DNA from: Comamonadaceae bacterium PBBC2
GTDB lineage: Bacteria; Pseudomonadota; Gammaproteobacteria; Burkholderiales; Burkholderiaceae_C
DNA: 47,775 bases
Assembly (NCBI GenBank): GCA_002255935.1
Contig: NKIO01000022.1
Location: 1-47,775 of the forward strand
Direction: 5' to 3'
This document shows, piece by piece, positions 8,643 through 17,855 of this stretch. Every line of letters starts with the position of its first letter. The first letter of the stretch is position 1. Position numbers and translations under genes: made by a program. The notes below the pieces were generated by a model. That model did not search any database and was not told where the DNA came from. It was given only the letters and a program-made list of their open reading frames with translations.

Positions 8643-8756
8643 TCAGCAAAAAATCAGCGCCAGCATGGCCGGGTCATCGATCAGGTTGGTCGTGGCGTAG
8701 CCGGCCAAGCGGTAGGCCAGCAGCGTCAAGTAATCCAACCAAGCGTCTGAATGCAT
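8643..8756 (-). CDS. Possible 37-residue small protein
   Basis: A short frame starting MHSDAWLDYLTLLAYRLAGY and ending ALIFC, between the Bug gene and hppD. The composition is protein-like (amphipathic helix, then DDPAM), and a terminator-like hairpin follows. There is no clear Shine-Dalgarno sequence and I do not recognise it. It could equally be chance. Confidence 0.3.
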   Translation of the reverse strand: MHSDAWLDYLTLLAYRLAGYATTNLIDDPAMLALIFC

Positions 8757-8798
8757 GGGCCGTATTGTCGCAAATCGCGGCCCGCATCCCAGCGGTGA

Positions 8799-9770
8799 TC
8801 ACTCGGCTTTGACGTTGGCCGCCTGGATGACTTTGCCCCAGCGCTCGTATTCGGCCTTGATGTAAGCCGAAAACTCGGCGGGCGATTTGTTGGGATGAAC
8901 CGATGCGCCGATCGCCGCAAAGCGCTCTTGCACTTCTTTGCTGCCCAGACCTTTGGCGATGGCCGCATGCATTTTTTGAACAATCTCAGTCGGTGTGCCG
9001 GCAGGCGCACCCAACCCAAACCAAGGGGAGACCACCAAGCCCGGGTAGCCTGACTCTTTGGCGGTGGGCACGTTGGGCAGCTGGGGTGAGCGTTGCTCCG
9101 ACAGCACGGCCAGGGCCTTGATGCGATCGGCCTTGATTTGCGGCATGGCCACCACCAAGGAGCTTTGGAAGTCCAGCTGCGTGGAGCCGCCGATCAGATC
9201 CTGGATTTGCTGCGTGGCGCCCTTGTAGGGGATGTGGTTGAGCCGTGTGCCCGATTGCATCTGGAACAGCTCGGCGGCCAGGTGCGGCACGGTGGCCACA
9301 CCCGGTGTGCCATAGGCCAACTTGTCGGGGTTGGCTTTGGCATAGCGGGTCAGCTCGGCCAGCGTGTTGAAAGGTGCGTTGTGGTTGGCCACCACGATGG
9401 GCGTCATCGCCACCATGTTGCTGATGGGGGCAAAGTCTTTGAAGGTGTCAAACGGGGCATTGCCCAGGTGCGGCGCTATGGCCACGGTGATCACCAGCAA
9501 GCCAATCGTGTAGCCGTCTGCAGGTGACTTGGCCATGATGGCATGCCCGAGCGTGCCGTTGCCACCGGGCTTGTTGTCCACGATGACGGTTTGCTTGAAC
9601 TCCTCGCGCAAGATGTTGGCCGCTTCGCGGGCCACCAAATCGGTGGGCCCACCTGCCGGAAAAGGCACGATCAAACGAATCGGTTTGCTGGGCCAGTCGG
9701 TGGTTTGGGCCAGAGTCAGTGCAGGCACCATGCTCAGTGCAGCGGCCACACAAAACAAGCGTTTTTTCAT
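8799..9770 (-). CDS. Bug family (TctC-like) periplasmic solute-binding protein
   Basis: 323 residues with a signal peptide (MKKRLFCVAAALSMVPALTLAQ). The mature start WPSKPIRLIVPFPAGGPTDLVAR is the hallmark of Bug/TctC proteins, which bind carboxylates, amides or aromatic acids in a Venus-flytrap fold. Other family marks are VDNKPGGNGTLG, YAKANPDKLAYGTPG and the conserved Pro-Phe-Ala-Gly-Gly loop. No TctA/TctB membrane genes are nearby, as is usual for the many orphan Bug proteins of Burkholderiales. The gene starts 20 nt after the hydrolase stop, so the two are probably co-transcribed and the ligand may relate to the hydrolase substrate or product. Confidence 0.93.
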   Translation of the reverse strand: MKKRLFCVAAALSMVPALTLAQTTDWPSKPIRLIVPFPAGGPTDLVAREAANILREEFKQTVIVDNKPGGNGTLGHAIMAKSPADGYTIGLLVITVAIAPHLGNAPFDTFKDFAPISNMVAMTPIVVANHNAPFNTLAELTRYAKANPDKLAYGTPGVATVPHLAAELFQMQSGTRLNHIPYKGATQQIQDLIGGSTQLDFQSSLVVAMPQIKADRIKALAVLSEQRSPQLPNVPTAKESGYPGLVVSPWFGLGAPAGTPTEIVQKMHAAIAKGLGSKEVQERFAAIGASVHPNKSPAEFSAYIKAEYERWGKVIQAANVKAE

Positions 9771-9790
9771 GGGTGTGAACTCCGATGGGG

Positions 9791-11890
9791 TCAGCGCAAG
9801 ACTGCGCTTTTGTGTGCCGCTTCGATCAGGCTTTGTGCGTCTTCGGGCAGCAAGAAGCGTTCTTGCATGGCGCGGTCGGCGGCCTTCTGAACCGCTTTCA
9901 CATAGCCGTCGTGCGAGCCATAGCGCTCTTGCAAAGACAGGCGCGTGTCCTTGTTGGCTTGCCGCTCGGCAGCCGTTTGGGCAAAGGGCACCATGCCGCC
10001 CACGTAGTTGCAGATCTCGCCTTGGTGAAAGGGCTTGTCGCCGCCGGCGGTCACGTTCCAGCCCAGGTAAGTGCCCAGCGGCGCGTCGAGCAGCACCACG
10101 GGCACACCGCCGACTTCGTTGCCATCGGCGTCCACTTTGGGGGCGAACATGGGCAGCACTTGTTTGATGGGTGGGGGCGCGTTGGTGGGCACGCCCGAGC
10201 CATCGACGGCCTTGAAGCCTGGACCCCAGTCGTAGTCATGCACGGGCATGATGAAGTCGCGCTCAGGCACGGTGGGGCGCAAGCCGGGCAGTGCGGGGTA
10301 GCCCAGTGCGGTTTTCTCGGCGATGGCCAGTTGGTTCTTGGCCAACAGGGGGAAGCGGCTGGCCGGCGGCTCGGTGCCTTTCATGACCCAGTGGCGAAAG
10401 TGCAAGCGCAAGGCATTGACGGTTTCTTTGTGGGGCACAGGGTTGGCGGGCAGCAGGCCTTGGCCAAAGTTGTTGCCGGGGCACATGGGGCCAGCCTTGG
10501 GCAAGCCGGCGCCGGGCAGACTGCTGTCAAAACCGCCCGCACCACCGCCGTGGTTGCTGCTGGCGATGTAGTAGCGGCGCACATGGGCGGGCAGCGGCAG
10601 GTCTTGCTTGGCATCGGTGCCGATCCATTCGGGCGTGAGCTTCAAAGCCCAGACTTCGGCCGAGCCAAAGTGCTCCATGATTTTGGGGCAGGTGCGCGTT
10701 TGTGTGCAGCGGTCCAAGATGCCCGCAGCCGGCGTGCCGCGCACAGGGTCGGGGTGGGGCAGCCACCACTGCGGGCCTTCGCTGCCCGCTTGGTACAGCT
10801 CCAGCACGCCGTCAGGTTGTGCCCAGCGGAAGTTCAGCGCAATGCGCCGGCCCGCGATGATGGGCCACATGCCTTCGTGCACTTGTTGGCCCGCTTCGCC
10901 CTGGTTGAAGCCCAGGTGCAGCCAGCCGCGCAGGTAGTTGCCCGACTGCGACACGCCCCGCGCAATGCTGTGCGTGACCGCGTTGGCCACCGGGTTGGGG
11001 GTGCCCACATCGTCGGCTTTGGCATGCTTGAAGAACACGGCCACATCGCGCCATGCGGCAAAACCGACGCCCAACACATAAGGGTCTTGTGCGGTGAACA
11101 CCACTTGGTACAGGCGCTTGGCGTCAAAGCCGTTTTTCAGGCAAATTTGCGTCGGATCGGGTTTGCCGGGGAAGGGATTTTGTGCGTCGCATTGGGCCCA
11201 GGCCCAGTCGCTGGCAGCGATGGTTTGTTCGTCGAACACTTCACCGTTCATGTTCTCGCGACCGCGCGAAACCAAACGCGCTTGGGTGGTGTCCAGGCTG
11301 GCCGGTTTGTAGGGCACTGGGTTGGTTTGAACCAGCAGGGGCTGCGAGGCAGGGCCTGCGCGGTTGACGATGCGGGCCAGCACTTGGCCTTTGATGGGGC
11401 TGCCGTCGGCGTTGCGGGCCACAGGCACTTGCAAAAATTGCAGGCCATCGATGGTGGCTTGGGGCTTGACGGTGGTGGCACCCGCGTTGTCGCCTTGCCA
11501 TGCGCTGGCCAGCCCGATGTCACCGGCTGCGAACTCTTGCTCGGCATACGGGAACACACGCCCTCGGTTGGGCACGTCATGCCACATGAGGCCGCTGGCG
11601 TCTTTCAGGTTCACGGGCTTGTAGATCACAAAGGACGCCATGTAGCGGACCTTGCCATCCGCGTCTTTGGCCAGTTCGATGTCCTGAATGATGGCGTTTT
11701 GAGCGAGCTTGGGGTCCAGCTCGCCAAAGGCGCGACCGGCCACTTGTTCATAGGCGATGCCCGACTTGCCGGGCGCTGCGGCCACGGGGCGGGTGTCGTC
11801 GATCACGATGCGGGTGACGCGGGCTTGTGCGGTGTGGCTGAGCAAGCTCAGCATGGCCGTGGCCAAAAGCCAAGGGGTGGATGCGTTCAT
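9791..11890 (-). CDS. Exported alpha/beta-hydrolase domain protein (Abhydrolase_10 type)
   Basis: 699 residues with a signal peptide (MNASTPWLLATAMLSLLSHTAQA), so a periplasmic or secreted hydrolase. The nucleophile elbow is visible as GVSQSGNYLR (Ser314/Ser316). It has the features of the large Abhydrolase_10 group: YMASFVIYKPVNL, WHDVPNRG, paired Cys (CDAQNPFPG...ICLKNGFD) and a C-terminal NKDTRLSLQERYGSHDGYV segment. The natural substrate of the family is not established; esters of aromatic or terpenoid compounds are guesses. GGAG lies 5 nt before the chosen ATG; an in-frame start 13 codons earlier would spoil the signal peptide. First gene of a two-gene operon with the Bug protein; divergent from an MFS exporter. 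Confidence 0.85.
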   Translation of the reverse strand: MNASTPWLLATAMLSLLSHTAQARVTRIVIDDTRPVAAAPGKSGIAYEQVAGRAFGELDPKLAQNAIIQDIELAKDADGKVRYMASFVIYKPVNLKDASGLMWHDVPNRGRVFPYAEQEFAAGDIGLASAWQGDNAGATTVKPQATIDGLQFLQVPVARNADGSPIKGQVLARIVNRAGPASQPLLVQTNPVPYKPASLDTTQARLVSRGRENMNGEVFDEQTIAASDWAWAQCDAQNPFPGKPDPTQICLKNGFDAKRLYQVVFTAQDPYVLGVGFAAWRDVAVFFKHAKADDVGTPNPVANAVTHSIARGVSQSGNYLRGWLHLGFNQGEAGQQVHEGMWPIIAGRRIALNFRWAQPDGVLELYQAGSEGPQWWLPHPDPVRGTPAAGILDRCTQTRTCPKIMEHFGSAEVWALKLTPEWIGTDAKQDLPLPAHVRRYYIASSNHGGGAGGFDSSLPGAGLPKAGPMCPGNNFGQGLLPANPVPHKETVNALRLHFRHWVMKGTEPPASRFPLLAKNQLAIAEKTALGYPALPGLRPTVPERDFIMPVHDYDWGPGFKAVDGSGVPTNAPPPIKQVLPMFAPKVDADGNEVGGVPVVLLDAPLGTYLGWNVTAGGDKPFHQGEICNYVGGMVPFAQTAAERQANKDTRLSLQERYGSHDGYVKAVQKAADRAMQERFLLPEDAQSLIEAAHKSAVLR

Positions 11891-12106
11891 GAAAGCTCCA
11901 AGATGTGCCAGATGGCAGTGCAGTCCCATTCAACCGGAATCATGGGGGCGCTTCAAGAGTGCAGACCCCCAAGCGCGTGGCGACAAGGGCCTCAGCAGCC
12001 GCCTTGGCGACAGCGCGGCAAGGGGTCACAAAATCTGGCCCTGCAGCATGCGCGACTGCTGGCCCTGAACGCAGGCCCTAGCATGGTGCGCATTGAAAGG
12101 TTTTTG

Positions 12107-13333
12107 ATGGCGATCGCTTTTTCCGCTTCATTTCAGCGCTTGGCTTTGTCCAACCTCTTGGCCCAATCGGCCGAGCAGTTGAGCCTGGCGGCGGTGCCGA
12201 TCGTGGCGGTGCTCATGTTCCAGGCGGGGCCTGGCGAGATTGGCTTGCTGGCTTCGGTTCAGTCCTTGCCGTTTTTGCTGATGTCCATGCCTTTGGGTTT
12301 GCTGGCCGACCGCACGTCGCGCACACGCCTGATGGCCTTGGCCGAGGCCTTGCGGGCACTGGCCTTGTTGCTTTTGTTGGCCTTGATCCTCACGGGGCAG
12401 GTGTCGATCATGGCGCTGGCGGTGATCGGTTTCATGGCGGCGGTGGGCACGGTGGCCTTCAGTGTGGCTGCGCCCTCGCTGGTGCCGGCTTTGGTGCCGG
12501 TGGAGGGGCTGGCGCGGGCCAATGGCCGTTTGGAGCTGGCCCGCAGCGCCGCCTTTGCCGCAGGGCCTGCATTGGCCGGTGCGCTGATCGCCTGGACGGG
12601 GGCGCCTGCGGCCTTTGTGCTGTCGGGCATGTTGTCGGTGGCAGCGGTGCTGTGTTTGCGCGGCATTGCCGAGCCGGCACGGGCGGCCATGCCTGCTAGG
12701 CACCCCTTATTGGAGTTGCAAGACGGCGCCAAGTGGGTTTGGCAAAGTGATTTGCTCAGGCCCATGGTGTTTTGTTCGGTCGCTTGGAACATCTCTTGGT
12801 TCATGCTGCAAGCCGCTTACGTGCCCTATGCCATCCACGACCTGGGGCTGGACGCCAGCGGCGTGGGGGTCACGCTGGCCTGCTACGGCGTGGGCATGAT
12901 CGTGGGGTCTTTGCTGGCACCGCGCGTGGTGGCGGCACTGCCCTTTGGTCGTGCGATTTTGGTGGGACCGTATGTCTCGGTCCTGTCGGCGCTGACGATG
13001 GCCTTGACCTTGTTTTGGCCCCACGGTTGGTTGGCGGCCTTGTCTTACTTTTTATACGGTGCGGGCCCGATCCTTTGGGTCATCTCCTCGACCACGCTGC
13101 GCCAGACGGTCACGCCACGCGCCATGATCGGACGGGTCACGTCCATCATCATTGTGTCGAGCACAGGCGCACGGCCACTGGGCGCGGCGCTGGGCGGTGT
13201 GTTGGGGGTGTACTTTCCCGCCTCGGTCAGCCTGTGGTGCGTGGTGCTCGGCTTTGGCGTGCAGGCGGTGATCATCACCGCGTCCAAGGTGCGCACACTT
13301 CAGCGCTTGCCTGACCCCTTACCTGACACCTGA
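12107..13333 (+). CDS. MFS transporter (EntS-like)
   Basis: 408 residues, about 12 transmembrane helices. The N-terminus FSASFQRLALSNLLAQSAEQLSLAAVPI and the loop LGLLADRTSRTRLM between helices 2 and 3 are typical of the MFS_3/EntS group, which exports siderophores, drugs or metabolites. A second half begins near DGAKWVWQSDLLRPM. I chose 12107 because GAAAGG lies 6 nt upstream; an ATG at 12083 would add eight residues. The 216-bp divergent spacer towards the hydrolase gene shows no strong element. Substrate unknown. Confidence 0.88.
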   Translation: MAIAFSASFQRLALSNLLAQSAEQLSLAAVPIVAVLMFQAGPGEIGLLASVQSLPFLLMSMPLGLLADRTSRTRLMALAEALRALALLLLLALILTGQVSIMALAVIGFMAAVGTVAFSVAAPSLVPALVPVEGLARANGRLELARSAAFAAGPALAGALIAWTGAPAAFVLSGMLSVAAVLCLRGIAEPARAAMPARHPLLELQDGAKWVWQSDLLRPMVFCSVAWNISWFMLQAAYVPYAIHDLGLDASGVGVTLACYGVGMIVGSLLAPRVVAALPFGRAILVGPYVSVLSALTMALTLFWPHGWLAALSYFLYGAGPILWVISSTTLRQTVTPRAMIGRVTSIIIVSSTGARPLGAALGGVLGVYFPASVSLWCVVLGFGVQAVIITASKVRTLQRLPDPLPDT

Positions 13334-13368
13334 GCCGATCGAAGAGAAACCACTGAGGAGACAAGACC

Positions 13369-13866
13369 ATGGAACAAGCCGCTTTTGAAGCTTTGTTGAA
13401 ACGGTTTTCTGCTGCGGCTGAAGCGGGCGATGGCGATGCCTTTGCCCAGTGCTTCACGCCCGATGGCGTCTACCACGACTACATCTACGGCGACCACACG
13501 GGCCGGGCCGACATCGCCCACATGATGAACGACCTGTTCCACCGCGATGCGGGGCCCGATTACCGCTGGGAGATGTTCGATCCGGTCTGCCATGGGCAGG
13601 TGGCCTATGCGCGGTCTTTGTCGAGCTTCACCTCCAAGGTGCCTGAGTTCGCGGGGCGGCAGGTGGTCATCGACGGCATCAGCCGTTTTGAATTGCGTGA
13701 CGGACTGATTGCCGACTACAGCGAATCGGTCAATGGTGGCGTGGCCATGGTGCAACTGGGCGTGTCTGCGCCGCGCCTAGAGAAAGTGCTCAAGCGCTGG
13801 AGCCAGCAGTTGCTCGACCAGCCCGCCACACAAGCATTTTTGGCCCGTGGCAAGCGCACGGATTGA
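13369..13866 (+). CDS. NTF2-like / SnoaL-like protein
   Basis: 165 residues with the SnoaL-like cone fold pattern: an N-terminal helix (FEALLKRFSAAAEAGDGDAFAQCFTPDGVYHDY), GDHTGRADIAHMM, then alternating strands ending RFELRDGLIADYSESV. Such proteins include isomerases, dehydratases and subunits of ring dioxygenases. The active-site residues cannot be assigned here. GAGGAG precedes the ATG. It lies 35 bp after the MFS gene and 30 bp before an enoyl-CoA hydratase gene, suggesting one catabolic transcript. Confidence 0.75.
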   Translation: MEQAAFEALLKRFSAAAEAGDGDAFAQCFTPDGVYHDYIYGDHTGRADIAHMMNDLFHRDAGPDYRWEMFDPVCHGQVAYARSLSSFTSKVPEFAGRQVVIDGISRFELRDGLIADYSESVNGGVAMVQLGVSAPRLEKVLKRWSQQLLDQPATQAFLARGKRTD

Positions 13867-13896
13867 GTTGTTTCATGTTCATCGAAAGGCCCTGAT

Positions 13897-14709
13897 ATGA
13901 GCTACCAAGACATCTTGTACAGCGTGGATCACCGCATCGCGACCATCACCTTGAACCGGCCGGACAAGCTCAACGCCTGGACCGCCGTGATGGAGCGCGA
14001 GGTGCGCGAGGCCATGGACGCTGCTGCCGCTGACGATGGTGTACGCGCCATCGTGCTGACGGGGGCAGGGCGGGGCTTTTGTGCGGGGGCCGACATGGAC
14101 TTGCTCAAAGGACTGGACCCGAGCGACATCACCGCGACCACCTGGACGAAACCCTTTGATGTGAACCAGCGGCTGGACTACCAGACGCGTTACGGGTTTT
14201 ATCCGGCGATCCCCAAGCCGGTGATCGGCATGCTCAACGGTGCAACAGCTGGCATTGGCTTGGTGCATGCCTTGTATTGCGACATCCGCTTTGCGGCGGA
14301 CAACGCGGTCTTCACCACCGCGTTTTCAAGGCGCGGCTTGATCGCCGAGCACGGCTTGAGCTGGATGCTGCCCAAGATCGTGGGCCACGCCAACGCCATG
14401 GATTTGCTGCTGTCGGCCCGCAAAGTGCTGGCACCCGAGGCGCAGGCCATGGGCTTGGTCAACAAGGTGTTTGCCCCAGACGCGTTGGCCGCCGCAACGT
14501 ACGCCTATGCGCGTGATTTGGTGGACAACGTGTCGCCGCGCTCGATGGCCGTCATCAAGCGCCAGCAGTACGACGCGCCGTTTCAGACGCTGGCAGAGAA
14601 CACCCGCCAGGCCAACGTGGAAATGGCCCGCAGTTTTGAGAGTGAAGATTTTCGCGAGGGCGTGGCGCACTTCATGGAAAAACGCGCAGCGCAATTCACG
14701 GGCCGATGA
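13897..14709 (+). CDS. Enoyl-CoA hydratase/isomerase family protein
   Basis: 270 residues of the crotonase fold. The sequence shows ITLNRPDKLNAW, the oxyanion-hole segment GAGRGFCAGADM and the second glycine-rich turn GATAGIGLVHALYCDIRFA. The catalytic Glu of the classic hydratase falls in the region SRRGLIAEHGLSWMLPKIVG, which carries a Glu. It hydrates or isomerises an enoyl-CoA in beta-oxidation or aromatic-acid breakdown. GAAAGG lies upstream of the ATG. Last gene of the plus-strand run. Confidence 0.9.
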   Translation: MSYQDILYSVDHRIATITLNRPDKLNAWTAVMEREVREAMDAAAADDGVRAIVLTGAGRGFCAGADMDLLKGLDPSDITATTWTKPFDVNQRLDYQTRYGFYPAIPKPVIGMLNGATAGIGLVHALYCDIRFAADNAVFTTAFSRRGLIAEHGLSWMLPKIVGHANAMDLLLSARKVLAPEAQAMGLVNKVFAPDALAAATYAYARDLVDNVSPRSMAVIKRQQYDAPFQTLAENTRQANVEMARSFESEDFREGVAHFMEKRAAQFTGR

Positions 14710-14758
14710 GACTCGGGGCAGACGGTTGATCCAGCGCCGCGATGCTCCGCATTTGCAG

Positions 14759-14827
14759 GTCGGTGGCTTCAGCCCCGACATCCAGCCTTCGCCGTAAGCC
14801 CAAGCTGTCGGGTCTCAAGCCACCGAC
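14759..14827. repeat. REP-like palindromic repeat, family 1, locus B (inverted pair)
   Basis: Two copies of the family-1 unit face each other: GTCGGTGGCTTC...CCGAC at 14759-14779 and its inverse GTCGGGTCTCAAG...ACCGAC at 14807-14827. The whole forms a cruciform-like element of the BIME type between the convergent ends of the enoyl-CoA hydratase and CoA-transferase genes. It could also serve as a bidirectional terminator, though no T tract follows. Confidence 0.7.
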
Positions 14828-14886
14828 CTACGGTCCGAGGGTTCACGTTTTGCGTGACGGATCGAAAAGTGGCCGCGCCCCTCTTC

Positions 14887-15753
14887 TCACTTGAGCGTCA
14901 TCAGCGGAATGTCTTTGGCCGTTGCCAGCTTGTCCAGTTGTGCTCGGGTTTGGCCGGCCAAGAAGGCTTCGATGGCTTGGCGGGTGGCGGGCTTGAACAG
15001 GTCCTTGACCGGATGGGCCAGCTTCACGCCCGCGGCTTCGCACAGGCTGATGGCAAAGTGGGGTTCGAGCGCGGCCACCGCCACGCGGCCGTTTTTGCAG
15101 GCATAAATGCGGTAGCCCGCGTGCGCGCCGCCCACAGCGCCGTCGGGTGTGGTCATGCGCAACTGGCGGGGCAGGGCCAGCCACTCGGCGGCGGTGGACA
15201 GCGCCACTTCGTGGCGCGAGCCTTTGCCGCTGCTTTTTTGGGTGATCACCGCTTTGAGCGTGGCCTCGCTGGCCATGAGTGCGCCGCCCATGTCGGCAAA
15301 CAGGCTGGGGGGCAGGTCCATGCCGTTCACCAAGCCGACTTCGGCTTGGTAGGTCAAATCGTGGCCAGGGATCTCGGCCAGTGGACCGGGCGCGCCCACC
15401 ACTTCGATCAGGCTGAGCGCGGTGTATTGTTTTTGCAGCACCTTCCAGCCCAGCCCCAGCTTGGTCAAAGCTGAGGGGCGAAACGAGGTCAACAGCACGT
15501 CGGTCTTGGGCAGCAGCTTGTGCAATGCGGCCTGACCTGCAGCGGTTTTGAGGTCCAGCGTTTGGTGTTTGACGCCTTTGTGCAGCAGGTCGTAGCCCTC
15601 GGGTGTGTAGTGCTGCATCGGGTCGCCTGCGGGTGGGTTGACCTTGGTGCAGCTGGCCCCCATTTGCGCCAAGCGCATGAGGGCTGCAGGCCCGGGCAGG
15701 TTGAGGGCGAGGCTGAGAACGCGGACACCGCGCAGGGGCTTGAGAGAGGACAT
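14887..15753 (-). CDS. CaiB/BaiF family CoA-transferase, short form
   Basis: 288 residues. The opening LKPLRGVRVLSLALNLPGPAALMRLAQMG and KVNPPAGDPM is the family III CoA-transferase/racemase start. The segment GHDLTYQAEVGLVNGM carries the Asp used for catalysis in this family and resembles alpha-methylacyl-CoA racemase. The usual length is 360-400 residues; here the C-terminal part is shortened and ends DKLATAKDIPLMTLK. Such short forms are intact genes in some Comamonadaceae to my recollection, so I do not call it a pseudogene. Upstream in-frame codons to 15849 run into repeat-rich DNA and are not used. Confidence 0.8.
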   Translation of the reverse strand: MSSLKPLRGVRVLSLALNLPGPAALMRLAQMGASCTKVNPPAGDPMQHYTPEGYDLLHKGVKHQTLDLKTAAGQAALHKLLPKTDVLLTSFRPSALTKLGLGWKVLQKQYTALSLIEVVGAPGPLAEIPGHDLTYQAEVGLVNGMDLPPSLFADMGGALMASEATLKAVITQKSSGKGSRHEVALSTAAEWLALPRQLRMTTPDGAVGGAHAGYRIYACKNGRVAVAALEPHFAISLCEAAGVKLAHPVKDLFKPATRQAIEAFLAGQTRAQLDKLATAKDIPLMTLK

Positions 15754-15862
15754 GCTGGAGCCTTGAATGGATTCCAACGAATTATGGTCAAGCGGCTGAC
15801 GGAGCCCTGTCACCTGTGCAGTGTTGACGTCGAAGACATCGCTCTGCAAAACAGTCTCGCAG

Positions 15863-15968
15863 GTCGGACTTTCGGGTCCGACGCTGCTGCCTTGGGCGCA
15901 GGCCCATGTCCGGGCTAAGCCACCGACCAGCAGAACTGTTTGGGGTAGGTCGGACCTTCAGGTCCGAC
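15863..15968. repeat. REP-like palindromic repeat, family 1, locus C (three units)
   Basis: Three palindromes lie in the 266-bp gap between pobA and the CoA-transferase gene. At 15863-15882 is GTCGGACT / GGTCCGAC with loop TTCG. At 15908-15927 is an inverted copy of the GTCGGTGGCTT unit. At 15949-15968 is a perfect GTCGGACC / GGTCCGAC with loop TTCA, the exact reverse complement of the hairpin at 7417-7436. The rest of the gap holds no gene that I can support. Confidence 0.75.
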
Positions 15969-16019
15969 ATGGCTTGTGCAGGCCCTTACCGTGTCGCGTG
16001 CCAACCATCTGTCACGCGA

Positions 16020-17225
<1,206 letters not shown>

Positions 17226-17298
17226 TCAAAAGTGTCTTCAAACAATGACGACAAGCTTAGGCAATGGACAGGCCTTGGGTCTATGGTTGGGTCAGAGA

Positions 17299-17337
17299 TT
17301 GTGCGATGATTGGGTTGGTTGTGCGAATATCGCGCAA
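17299..17337. promoter_or_regulatory. Candidate PobR operator: palindrome plus a direct third half-site
   Basis: TTGTGCGA occurs at 17299-17306 and again at 17319-17326, a 20-bp (two-turn) spacing. The second copy is paired with inverted TCGCGCAA at 17330-17337 (one mismatch) across three bases. The PcaU/PobR group of IclR regulators in Acinetobacter is known to bind such a three-repeat site. It lies 86-124 bp upstream of the pobA ATG, as expected for activation. Confidence 0.55.
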
Positions 17338-17407
17338 ATTGATGCGGCTCAAGATGCTGCCCCTCTCTGGGGCTTGTGAGCCCCAAGTGTTGGACCTTGG
17401 GTTTGTC

Positions 17408-17780
17408 TTTGTGGGAGCCCCGCTGTGTTGGGCGATTTGGCGATCGATGGACCACGGCCCATCGCCGAACAAGTTCAGCTCCTACGAACAGCCAACACAG
17501 GGCGGGCTGAGGGTTGTTTGCAGTTGCCGACAGTGTTGAGTGATGGGGCATGTTTTTGTGGGAGCCCCACTGTGTTGGGCGATTGGGCGGCGGATGGACC
17601 ACGGCCCATCGCCGAACAAGTTCAGCTCCCACGAACAGCCAACACAGGGGCGGGCTGAGGGTTGTTTGCAGTTGCCGACAGTGTTGAGTGATGGGGCGTG
17701 TCTTTGTGGGAGCCCCACTGTGTTGGGCGATTGGGCTGTTACAGGACCACGACCCATCGCCGAACAAGTTCAGCTTCCAC
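17408..17780. repeat. Tandem array of REP-like elements (family 2), about 2.5 units
   Basis: A 147/148-bp unit is repeated head to tail: unit 1 at 17408-17554, unit 2 at 17555-17702, partial unit 3 at 17703-17780. Each unit starts TTTGTGGGAGCCCC(G/A)CTGTG and contains an inverted relative ATCGCCGAACAAGTTCAGCT. The latter folds as GCTGAAC / GTTCGGC with a 2-nt loop on the minus strand. Units 1 and 2 are nearly identical, pointing to recent duplication. Translation of this DNA gives only repetitive, unconvincing frames. Confidence 0.85.
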
Positions 17781-17855
17781 GTCCTTGATCGAGCACAGCG
17801 CTTAAGGAAATTCAGTGAGATCGATTTTTAAAGCCATTGAAGATGAGGAAGTCAC

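Noticed and set aside
9785..12082. Very long open frame on the plus strand leading into the MFS gene
   Set aside because: It is antisense to the signal-peptide-bearing hydrolase and translates to His/Gly/Ala/Arg-rich, motif-free sequence. Only the part from 12083/12107 on encodes a recognisable protein.
17408..17780. CRISPR array
   Set aside because: The unit is about 147 bp with no unique spacers, internal palindromes match a REP layout, and no cas genes are near.
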